From: Nitrosomonas sp.
GTDB taxonomy: Bacteria > Pseudomonadota > Gammaproteobacteria > Burkholderiales > Nitrosomonadaceae
Assembly (NCBI GenBank): GCA_021774055.1
Contig: JAJFJL010000123.1
Coordinates: 1-48,656 of the forward strand
Direction: 5' to 3'
DNA length: 48,656 bases
Part shown: positions 40,864 through 48,656 of the stretch, piece by piece
Numbering within the stretch: the stretch's first letter is position 1
Layout of the letters: each line of letters begins with the position of its first letter
Made by a program: the position numbers and the translations under genes
The notes under the pieces: generated by a model
The model's input: only the letters and a program-made list of their open reading frames with translations
The model's database searches: none
Told to the model about the DNA's origin: nothing

Positions 40864-42372
40864 TCAGTGTGTATTATTAAGTTGTTCAGGGGCTTCAATG
40901 GGCCACGGTGTTGCAACACTAAAACCTTGCGCATAATCAACACCAATTTCATTTAGTTTGTCCATTACTTTTTCATTTTCAACAAGTTCAGCAATTGTTT
41001 GAATATTATGTGAGTGTGCTACTTGATTAATAGTTGTGACCTTCTCTAACTCGCTGTTATCACGTAAAATATTACATATTAAACTGCCGTCAATTTTAAT
41101 AAAGTTGATATCCATTTGTTTTAATAAATCGAAAGCAGCGCGACTATGATTAAAACTACATAATGAAACTTGGCAGCCTAACCTACGCATTTCTTCAGTA
41201 AATAGTAAACTGGCTGGAAGATTAGAAAATACATCTGCCTCCTCAATTTCAAAACTAATTAAGCCAGGATCTATTTTTGTTTTTTGTAATTGATCTTGGA
41301 CAAATTTTTGAAATCCGATATTATTAATTGTACTCTTGCCTACATTTACAGAACATATTGTTTCTTCATTTGTTTCTCTCTTTACGATCCATTTTATAGT
41401 ATGTTCAACAACCCAGCAATCAAGACGTGGCATTAAATTATATTTTTCGACGAAAGGTAGAAACGCACCAGGTGGTAATAAATTACTTTCTTCCTCAGTC
41501 ATACGAAGCAAAATTTCATGTTGCATCGGTAATGTTGAATCTGATTTAACAGGAATAATGCTTTGACAATAAAGTCGGAATTCACCACCTTCAATTGCTT
41601 GCACAATATGAGCTGCAGATATCCCTGAGGCTGTTGAAATATTTTTTTTGGGTGCAATAATTTTTGTTGCTTGATCTCCTGGTGGCAAAAATGTTGGTTT
41701 GTCCACATCATGTTTAGTAAGTACACGACTTTTATTCGGAATTCGTGGAGTATATAGAGCGTAGAAACCAATAACTTTTCTTTTGTTGTCGAAATGAGGA
41801 ATGATTTGTTCAGCAAGATGATACTGTGAGCCTTTAGCAGATTTTTGTACAAGCTCATTAAATATAATTTTGCCCGCCAATATATCTTTGATGCAAGTTT
41901 TAATTGTTAGGCAAAATTCTGGGCTTGAAAACTCCTGTATAAAACGGCCATTAATCTGATTTGAACTTAAGCCAAACCATTTTCGATATGCTTGGTTGTG
42001 ATAGCGACAGCGTTGTGAAACATTAAAATATGCAAATAATATTGGTAAATTCTCATCAACAACTTGTAGCCGTACTCTACTTTCAGATGTTGTTTTTTCA
42101 GCCCAATGGCGGTGTTTTATTTCATTAATTAATCGTTCTTTAGAGGTGACGAGTTGTTTTGTACTTTCATTAATTTTTTTGGTTACTAATATAATTTGGC
42201 CAATCAAAATAAAGTTAGTTATGACCAGCGTTCCCCATAATCCCATAATTAATTCTGGAGCCATTTTTATATTTAAAAAATACTCCGCAACAAGAAGTGC
42301 TGTTACTACAATAGCTAATGTTATAGCAAGGTATGGTTTGATTATCTTGTTAAATGTTAAAATTTTTTGCAT
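40864..42372 (-). CDS. Membrane PAS-EAL protein with degenerate EAL motif
   Basis: HEILLRM, SVNVGKSTIN, FEIEEADVF, CSFNHSRAAFDLLKQMDINFIKIDGSLI, AELVENEKVM, YAQGFSVATPWP. Confidence 0.88.
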   Translation of the reverse strand: MQKILTFNKIIKPYLAITLAIVVTALLVAEYFLNIKMAPELIMGLWGTLVITNFILIGQIILVTKKINESTKQLVTSKERLINEIKHRHWAEKTTSESRVRLQVVDENLPILFAYFNVSQRCRYHNQAYRKWFGLSSNQINGRFIQEFSSPEFCLTIKTCIKDILAGKIIFNELVQKSAKGSQYHLAEQIIPHFDNKRKVIGFYALYTPRIPNKSRVLTKHDVDKPTFLPPGDQATKIIAPKKNISTASGISAAHIVQAIEGGEFRLYCQSIIPVKSDSTLPMQHEILLRMTEEESNLLPPGAFLPFVEKYNLMPRLDCWVVEHTIKWIVKRETNEETICSVNVGKSTINNIGFQKFVQDQLQKTKIDPGLISFEIEEADVFSNLPASLLFTEEMRRLGCQVSLCSFNHSRAAFDLLKQMDINFIKIDGSLICNILRDNSELEKVTTINQVAHSHNIQTIAELVENEKVMDKLNEIGVDYAQGFSVATPWPIEAPEQLNNTH

Positions 42373-42430
42373 GTTGTTCCTATGACTTTATTTTGTCCAA
42401 TTTGTCCCTATGAAGGTGAGGATAAAATCT

Positions 42431-42514
42431 AACCTAGGCCTTGCAAGTAATCATGCGTATAGTGGTAACAATACGTTGTGCAAAATGTGTATGATCATTT
42501 GCAGGGTCTAGGTA
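42431..42514. repeat. Family C element, 84-bp class
   Basis: aacctaggccttgcaagtaatcatgcgtatagtggtaacaatacgttgtgcaaaatgtgtatgatcatttgcagggtctaggta. Confidence 0.8.
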
Positions 42515-42557
42515 TAGCTATTCCCGTGCGATGGGAAAAGGTGAAGCGGTATTTAAG

Positions 42558-43598
42558 TTACGGTTTTATATAGTTTAATAGTGGTTTTGTTCTGTGCCAA
42601 AATTTCTTTAAATGTGTGCGTGTTAATGTTAAATCTTTAGTAGTATGTTCATTAATGTCAGTTATTATTAGCTTGTCTATTTGTCCTTCTTTTAGCGCTA
42701 TATACAAAGGTTTTAGCCAGTCTTGCTCCAGTTTATTAAAGTTTTCCCGCCAACCAAAAATATCATTGTATTGTGTTTTTTTTCTTAATTCATCAAAGAT
42801 TACAAGATGGCTGCCTGGTATACGTTTTTTTTGCCAGATTTCAGCATTAAGTGGTCGTTCGGTATGTTTAGTTTTACTAGATAAAGCTAGACCGTACGCA
42901 AGTGTATCGTTGCTCCATATTTGAGTGTAGGTTGTATGTATATCTTTTGGCATAATGCCCCCACCCCAAAACCAAATACCGTTAATTGCTAATTCATTAC
43001 GAAGTTGTCTGGCTTCGTTAATAGGGTGTTCATGCAACAACATTTGTATTTCATTAGAAATATTATGCCATGCAGTGCTGTCTTTGCCGAATGGCAAAAG
43101 ATTGTTGATATTTCTACCGGCAACTTCACCAAGTGAATGCATTTGAAGGTCGGGTGCTTGAGCGACTCGTAGGTACCAACAATCAGAATCTAGTGGTAGA
43201 AATGTTAGCATGTCTTTAGCAAAGTGTTGGTTAAGTATATCGGAAAATAGTCGGGATTCCTCTGTGGTGATTTGAAAAGCCTGGCTATCAGCCAGTAAAA
43301 TATGATTTTGCTCAACTCTAAAATGTACAGGGTCTGCACGTAACCAATAGTCTTCATAGGCACAAATATTACTATTTTTTGTGGTTTCTAGCATTATTGG
43401 TGCTACTGGCCAATTTTGTTGTTTGGTTATACCAAAAGCTTGGCAAAGCCAGGCTTCTATTTCCTGGGCTGGTTTTTTTGTGTGTGTGGCTTTAGCAAGT
43501 AAAATTTCTAACGTTGGTAATGTTAGGTCTTGATAAATTTCATGTGATAGCTTGTTGTACCAAAAAAGAGATGGTGCGAATAAGTGAAATGTGACCAT
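42558..43598 (-). CDS. RpfE/phosphoglycerate-mutase-like conserved protein
   Basis: CAYEDYWLRADPVHFRVEQNHILLAD; LPFGKDSTAWHNISNEIQMLLHEHPINEARQLRNELAINGIWFWGGGIMP. Confidence 0.65.
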   Translation of the reverse strand: MVTFHLFAPSLFWYNKLSHEIYQDLTLPTLEILLAKATHTKKPAQEIEAWLCQAFGITKQQNWPVAPIMLETTKNSNICAYEDYWLRADPVHFRVEQNHILLADSQAFQITTEESRLFSDILNQHFAKDMLTFLPLDSDCWYLRVAQAPDLQMHSLGEVAGRNINNLLPFGKDSTAWHNISNEIQMLLHEHPINEARQLRNELAINGIWFWGGGIMPKDIHTTYTQIWSNDTLAYGLALSSKTKHTERPLNAEIWQKKRIPGSHLVIFDELRKKTQYNDIFGWRENFNKLEQDWLKPLYIALKEGQIDKLIITDINEHTTKDLTLTRTHLKKFWHRTKPLLNYIKP

Positions 43599-43664
43599 AA
43601 ATATTTAGATCCAGGGATATTCTGCCTAAAAATATAACAAGTTACTATAGAAACGTTATTTAGT

Positions 43665-43722
43665 ACTAGACCCTGCAAATGATCATGCATATAGCGTGTA
43701 TGATCATTTGCAGGGTCTAGGT
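43665..43722. repeat. Family C element, ~55-bp class
   Basis: ctagaccctgcaaatgatcatgcatat-agc-gtgtatgatcatttgcagggtctag. Confidence 0.8.
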
Positions 43723-43800
43723 GGTAATTCCAAGAGATATATAAATATACTTTCTGAAGCAATATATTGTGCATTCTAGCTTGTTTTTTTAATCATTACA

Positions 43801-43986
43801 TAGGAACGTGCATGGAATAAATTAGGCAACCATCTTTGTATTTAAGCTCATCTTCTGCGTTATGTAAATAGTTACATAGCCGTGCTATGTGCCTGTTTAC
43901 ACGCCCCCGTATCAAGTACGGGGCAGGCTTTGAATATGAAGGTAAATCCTGCGCTAGTTACCTAATTTATTCCATGCACGTTCCTA
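43801..43986. repeat. Family B element (copy B2) with nested mini-palindrome
   Basis: taggaacgtgcatggaataaattaggcaac ... gttacctaatttattccatgcacgttccta; interior carries ccccgtatcaagtacggggcagg, absent from B1. Confidence 0.85.
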
Positions 43987-44008
43987 TGGTTTTATATGTC
44001 GATTGCTA

Positions 44009-44173
44009 TACCTAGATCCTGCAAGTAATCGCACACATACTGCACAACAGATTGTTCCATATAGCAAATCTTATTCTTTGGGAATATCAATAAGTATTCC
44101 ACGCAGAATAAGATTCACTCTATGAAACAATTTGTTACGCATTATATGCACGATTACCTGCAGGATCTAGGTT
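44009..44173. repeat. Family C element, full-length class (~165 bp)
   Basis: tacctagatcctgcaagtaatcgcacacatactgcacaacagattgttccatatag ... ctatgaaacaatttgttacgcattatatgcacgattacctgcaggatctaggtt. Confidence 0.85.
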
Positions 44174-44220
44174 ATACCTAAAAAAACGAATAAGAATTTT
44201 ATGCCATAATGTACAAACTA

Positions 44221-44252
44221 TTAAACCTAGATCCTGCCGGACCTAGGTTTAA
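44221..44252. repeat. Family C minimal remnant (32 bp)
   Basis: ttaaacctagatcctgccggacctaggtttaa. Confidence 0.65.
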
Positions 44253-44392
44253 TTCTTATTCCAACATTTTAGGCTATGTAAAGGTGTTATCAGTTTAACG
44301 TATAATAGCCCTTAAATTTTGCGATCAAGTATAGATTATTTGTATTAGTTATATGATATTTATGCCTAATTGGTCTGCATACCTAGATACTA

Positions 44393-44884
44393 ATGAGTAA
44401 CCGTATTCCCATGGGGCATATTACTGCATTGATAGTATGGGTCGTTATATTTAGTACGATCTATATGTATTTTAATGTTCAACAAGGACCTAAAGTTGCC
44501 GTAGCTATAGAAAATTTGACCTTTGGTCAGATAGTTATACCAAGATCACCGGATGGACATTATTATGTCAGAGGATCAATCAATGGTCACTCGGTTGATT
44601 TTATGGTTGATACTGGCGCAAGTATTGTTTCTGTAAGCAAGGCATTTGCAAGTGCGGCTAATCTGCCGAGTGGAGTCCCGGCAAGCCTTTCAACCGCAGG
44701 TGGCATTGTTCGGGGTGAAATTACTTCTGGCCAAATTGTTGAAGCAGGTGGTATCGCCGTAAATGGCTTGAGTGTAAGTGTTGGTATCCATGGGAGAATG
44801 GCTCTGCTTGGCCAGAATTTTTTACGTAGAGTAGATGTTATACAGTCAAATGACACTATGACATTAAGAATTAGAGCAGAATAA
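44393..44884 (+). CDS. Retropepsin-like clan AA aspartic protease
   Basis: One TM segment plus HYYVRGSINGHSVDFMVDTGASIVSVSKAFA; MALLGQNFLRRVDV. Confidence 0.85.
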   Translation: MSNRIPMGHITALIVWVVIFSTIYMYFNVQQGPKVAVAIENLTFGQIVIPRSPDGHYYVRGSINGHSVDFMVDTGASIVSVSKAFASAANLPSGVPASLSTAGGIVRGEITSGQIVEAGGIAVNGLSVSVGIHGRMALLGQNFLRRVDVIQSNDTMTLRIRAE

Positions 44885-44889
44885 AGTTT

Positions 44890-44973
44890 AACCTAGATCC
44901 TGCAAGTGATCTGTATATAGTGTGTAACAATTTGTTGTGCAAAATGCGTGGGATTACTTGCAGGATCTAGGTT
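44890..44973. repeat. Family C element, 84-bp class
   Basis: aacctagatcctgcaagtgatctgtatatagtgtgtaacaatttgttgtgcaaaatgcgtgggattacttgcaggatctaggtt. Confidence 0.8.
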
Positions 44974-45036
44974 CAAGTATTCATATTGTACATTATTTGT
45001 CTACATTGATAAGACAAAGCAACTTTTGGAGATACT

Positions 45037-46287
45037 ATGTATCAGCATATTAAAATACCTACTGACGGAGAGAATATTCTGGTTAATGCAGATTTTTCTT
45101 TGAATGTACCTGACAATCCAATTATTCCGTTTATTGAGGGTGATGGTATTGGGGTTGATATTACGCCTGTAATGCAGCAAGTAGTTGATGCCGCAGTAAC
45201 TAAAGTTTATTCAGGTAAACGTAAAATTTCTTGGATGGAAATTTTTGCTGGAGAAAAATCTACTCAAGTATATGGTAAAGATGTGTGGTTGCCAGAAGAA
45301 ACATTGCAAGCTGCAAAAAAATATGTGGTTTCTATTAAAGGACCATTAACAACACCGGTAGGGGGTGGAATTCGTTCTATTAACGTAGCATTACGTCAAC
45401 AATTAGATTTGTATGTATGCTTGCGCCCGATACACTATTTTAAAGGCGTTCCAAGTCCGTTAAAAAATCCAGAAAAAACTGACATGGTTATTTTTAGAGA
45501 AAATTCAGAAGATATCTATGCTGGTATTGAGTGGGAAGCAGAGTCAGCCCAAGCAAAAAAAGTAATTGATTTCTTAATAAAAGACATGGGTGTTAAAAAA
45601 ATACGTTTTCCGCAAACTTCTGGCATTGGTATTAAGCCGGTATCTAAAGAAGGTACCGAGCGGTTTGTGCGCAAATCTATTCAGTATGCCATTGATAATA
45701 AACGCAAGTCTGTTACATTAGTGCATAAAGGCAACATCATGAAGTTCACTGAAGGTGCATTTAAGAGCTGGGGCTATGCATTGGCGGAAAAAGAATTTGG
45801 TGCTGAATTACTTGACGGTGGACCATGGATGAAATTACCCGCAGATAAGGGTGGTCTTGTAATAAAAGACGTAATTGCGGATGCATTTTTGCAGCAAATC
45901 TTATTGCGTCCAGAAGAGTATGATGTTGTTACAACATTAAATTTAAATGGTGACTATATATCTGATGCACTAGCTGCACAAGTTGGTGGAATTGGAATTG
46001 CCCCAGGTGCAAACCTTAGTGATTCTGTTGCGATATTTGAAGCAACTCATGGCACGGCACCAAAATACGCAGGTAAAGATCAAGTAAACCCTGGTTCACT
46101 TATTTTGTCAGCAGAAATGATGCTGCGACACATGGGGTGGGTTGAAGCTGCCGATATGGTTGTTAGCGCAATGGAGCGAACAATCCAGGACAAGATTGTT
46201 ACTTATGATTTAGCACGATTAATGGAAGACTCAGAAAAAGTATCATGCTCAGCTTTTGGTCAAGCACTAATCAAACGTATGGCGTGA
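45037..46287 (+). CDS. icd: NADP-dependent isocitrate dehydrogenase
   Basis: [79 protein letters not shown]. Confidence 0.96.
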   Translation: MYQHIKIPTDGENILVNADFSLNVPDNPIIPFIEGDGIGVDITPVMQQVVDAAVTKVYSGKRKISWMEIFAGEKSTQVYGKDVWLPEETLQAAKKYVVSIKGPLTTPVGGGIRSINVALRQQLDLYVCLRPIHYFKGVPSPLKNPEKTDMVIFRENSEDIYAGIEWEAESAQAKKVIDFLIKDMGVKKIRFPQTSGIGIKPVSKEGTERFVRKSIQYAIDNKRKSVTLVHKGNIMKFTEGAFKSWGYALAEKEFGAELLDGGPWMKLPADKGGLVIKDVIADAFLQQILLRPEEYDVVTTLNLNGDYISDALAAQVGGIGIAPGANLSDSVAIFEATHGTAPKYAGKDQVNPGSLILSAEMMLRHMGWVEAADMVVSAMERTIQDKIVTYDLARLMEDSEKVSCSAFGQALIKRMA

Positions 46288-46318
46288 TGAACTAGATTTA
46301 TTCAGTATTTATAAACCA

Positions 46319-46357
46319 CAAAAGCCAGGTCATTACAGTAATGACCTGGCTTTTTTA
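46319..46357. terminator. Bidirectional intrinsic terminator between icd and cold-shock gene
   Basis: aaaagccaggtcattacagtaatgacctggctttttt. Confidence 0.88.
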
Positions 46358-46398
46358 ATCTGGTGATGTTTGTCAGACCAATCTAAATTTAAAACACA

Positions 46399-46602
46399 TT
46401 AGGGCGCTTGGATATTTGATGCTTGCTTGCCCTTTGGGCCTTGAGTAACTTCAAAACTGACTTTTTGCCCTTCTTTAAGTGTTTTGAATCCAGACATGTT
46501 GATTGCTGAGAAGTGTGCGAATAAATCTTCACTGCCATCATCAGGTGTGATGAAACCAAAACCTTTAGAGTCGTTAAACCATTTTACTGTACCTGTTGCC
46601 AT
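46399..46602 (-). CDS. Cold-shock domain protein (CspA family)
   Basis: [34 protein letters not shown]. Confidence 0.96.
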   Translation of the reverse strand: MATGTVKWFNDSKGFGFITPDDGSEDLFAHFSAINMSGFKTLKEGQKVSFEVTQGPKGKQASNIQAP

Positions 46603-47241
46603 TTCTACTTCCTATAAGAACTGGGCCGGAAACCCTAATACTATTTGAATTTCAAGACCACAAACAACGGCAAAAACCGTAATACTGCAGAAAACTTGAA
46701 GCCAAACGCCTCGTACTTTTTACGCGAACTTTAATCTTAAGTCAAGAAGAAAATGCAATATTTTTAGTGTGACAACATTAAAATGCCTTGACAATAAGAG
46801 CAAAGCAACTTTCCTTGTAAACAGGTGCTTTTCTCTAAATATATATTTCTCTATTCTCTGTTATTTCATTGGGTTACGTGTTATTTCTAAGATGTGAAAA
46901 TAAAAACTGAGGGGTGGAGTGGTAATTACCACTGTCATGATTTGCTAAATTAGGTATATTAATGGCGTTGTGAGTTATCGGGTTAAGTTGTGAGTAATTT
47001 TAATCCGTGTTTAATTTTATAGATAAATCTGTGTGACCTAATCGGTCTATATTTTTTGTACTTGATGAGTGTACTGGTCGTAGTTGCAGATACAAGAAGT
47101 GAAAAATATAAAATATAAGGAGTATTATCTCTGTACTAAGTGACGAGGAAATAATGCTTTATCCATTTAAATTTGGGGAGTTGGAAAAATATAATCATCC
47201 AAAACTAAACTACCATATTACTAAAGTAGGTTAGCGCATTT

Positions 47242-47332
47242 GGTGCTGATGACTAAAGTCATCATTATCGCACCGTAATAAACGCGCATGAGCCAAAACA
47301 TTAAAATCAAAGTCACCGTCTAAAGACGGTGG
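47242..47332. repeat. Paired hairpins, possible IS200/IS605-type remnant or terminator
   Basis: ggtgctgatgactaaagtcatcattatcgcacc and caccgtctaaagacggtgg followed by ttttt. Confidence 0.35.
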
Positions 47333-47406
47333 TTTTTATCAAATACTTGGAAAATAAATATTAACTAATTTATGTTTGCAATTGGGTAGCTATTAACTCC
47401 TGCTCC

Positions 47407-48105
47407 CTAAACTGTTATTTTCTGTTTTGATGCAGTAATGAGTGATTCTCTACGCTCTTTAACTAGCTTAGGAATAAATTTATTTTTGTCATCTTGATCT
47501 TTAAATCCAAGTCTTTGGTAAATATTACCACCAATGCCTGGTATTAGATTACCATTACTTTCCCTTTCATCATCTATTGCGAAATAAATATATTTAAATT
47601 TTTTTGTAATAGCACTTGGGAATTCACGATTTAACTTTTTCTCTGTGTCGGTATGCATAACAGGTGCGACAACAAATATGCTATCAGGCTCTATATATTG
47701 AATAAGATTGGTTAAATTAGTTTTAACAACGCATGCCCCTGAGATAATTGACTTTACAATGACAAGAACATTAGCATTATTAACAGTAGGTTCACAGTAT
47801 TTTTTTATGATAGGTGCGATAGATATTGATTGTTGTCGCTGATTCCAGAAACAAGCCAAGGATATATCAGAATGTAAAATACTTAAGGAATCAATAATTC
47901 CTTTTGCTAAAAAGTCAGCATCTTCTACAGTGCAAGCAACACAGATATTTTCATCTGTTATTTGTTTAGCTAAAACATTTCCTAATTCTTTACCCAACAA
48001 ATATAGTGCATTGGAATAGTCATTAACATTTGTTGAGGAATCAGCTAGTTTGTCAAGATTAGACTCTCCAATGTCATTGGTATAAACTGAAAAGTGTCGG
48101 GTCAT
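47407..48105 (-). CDS. Phosphoribosyltransferase-like protein (possible conflict/defence-associated PRTase)
   Basis: NNANVLVIVKSIISGACVVKTNL resembles the PRPP-loop strand; C-terminal PGIGGNIYQRLGFKDQDDKNKFIPKLVKERR. Confidence 0.5.
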   Translation of the reverse strand: MTRHFSVYTNDIGESNLDKLADSSTNVNDYSNALYLLGKELGNVLAKQITDENICVACTVEDADFLAKGIIDSLSILHSDISLACFWNQRQQSISIAPIIKKYCEPTVNNANVLVIVKSIISGACVVKTNLTNLIQYIEPDSIFVVAPVMHTDTEKKLNREFPSAITKKFKYIYFAIDDERESNGNLIPGIGGNIYQRLGFKDQDDKNKFIPKLVKERRESLITASKQKITV

Positions 48106-48512
48106 AATAAAATACCTTCTAATTCATCAAACTGTCTTGGACGTTTTGATGTTATCTCCTGTTGAAAGGCAATGAATTCATTGGAATCAACAGAATAGGG
48201 AATGGTTCCTGAATCAAAATTATGGTAACGCCAACTAAAATAACCTTTTTCAATTTTAAAGCTGAAATTTGTAATTCTTGAAAAAATATCTTCAACTTCA
48301 GGAAGTAAATTTTCAGTGACATTTGACTTAGCCAAATAATTTGGAAAGGCCTTTTCAAGGCTAGATAATAATTCATTAACTGAAGATAGTGTCGTCTTTT
48401 TATCAACCCAATGCCCTAAAATAAGTTTAGCTAAGGCTTCTAGTTTGTCAATATCGCTTGAGAAACAGATATGCTCAATTAGTGCCCTAAATTTATCATC
48501 AATCAATATCAA
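48102..48512 (-). CDS. Uncharacterised partner of the PRTase-like gene, possibly 5'-truncated by an IS
   Basis: ORF overlapping the next gene by 4 nt. Its TTG start lies a few bp from the putative IS end (ggggctgttgcc), and the frame stays open into the IS end. Confidence 0.5.
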   Translation of the reverse strand: MILIDDKFRALIEHICFSSDIDKLEALAKLILGHWVDKKTTLSSVNELLSSLEKAFPNYLAKSNVTENLLPEVEDIFSRITNFSFKIEKGYFSWRYHNFDSGTIPYSVDSNEFIAFQQEITSKRPRQFDELEGILL

Positions 48513-48518
48513 ATGATT

Positions 48519-48656
48519 AGGGGCTGTTGCCGTTTTACATTATCTCCTTGAGTTTCAATATAAAACTCCTGTAATATTTAATTTTATATCAGAAACTAGC
48601 ATGTTATGCCACGAAAAATATTTACGGAAGAACTCTGGACAAAATTAAAAGTAACT
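48519..48656 (+). mobile_element. Left end of an IS5-like insertion sequence (partial)
   Basis: ggggctgttgccgtttta, reminiscent of IS5-group ends, followed about 85 bp later by a transposase start. Confidence 0.5.
48606..48656 (+). CDS. Transposase N-terminus, IS5-like (partial, runs off right edge)
   Basis: MPRKIFTEELWTKLKVT matches the M.RR.FTDE.W..L start typical of IS5-family transposases. Confidence 0.6.
   Translation, partial: MPRKIFTEELWTKLKVT

Overview
AT-rich 48.7-kb bacterial chromosomal window, most likely gammaproteobacterial. Core genes recognised from their translations: fsa, murJ, thrB, recX-recA, adk, PPi-dependent pfp, hppA, cysG, lptF-lptG, rnpB (RNase P RNA), lysS, icd and a cold-shock gene. 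Accessory genes: a Ser/Thr kinase/PP2C/OmpA cluster, an ankyrin protein, a response regulator-CheC-diguanylate cyclase operon, a K+ channel, a cadherin/RTX-type adhesin, a hybrid histidine kinase, glycosyltransferases, a degenerate EAL protein and a PRTase-like two-gene module next to an IS element. Both window edges carry partial transposon sequence. The most striking non-coding content is a dense population of palindromic, MITE-like intergenic elements. I distinguish at least five families. Family C (CCTAGATCCTGCAAG ends) exists as a size series from about 32 to 167 bp and includes a perfect 93-bp palindrome (46-bp arms) inserted in a relic of another family (B). Element A supplies the murJ stop codon. 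The murJ/nucleotidase convergent spacer consists almost wholly of two such elements. A 133-bp element shares a 19-bp terminal repeat with the end of a putative transposase gene at the left edge. Other anomalies: adk has no ATG/GTG/TTG start (ATC sits at the conserved Met position), and the RNase P RNA looks unusually compact. All calls are by eye; no database search was run.
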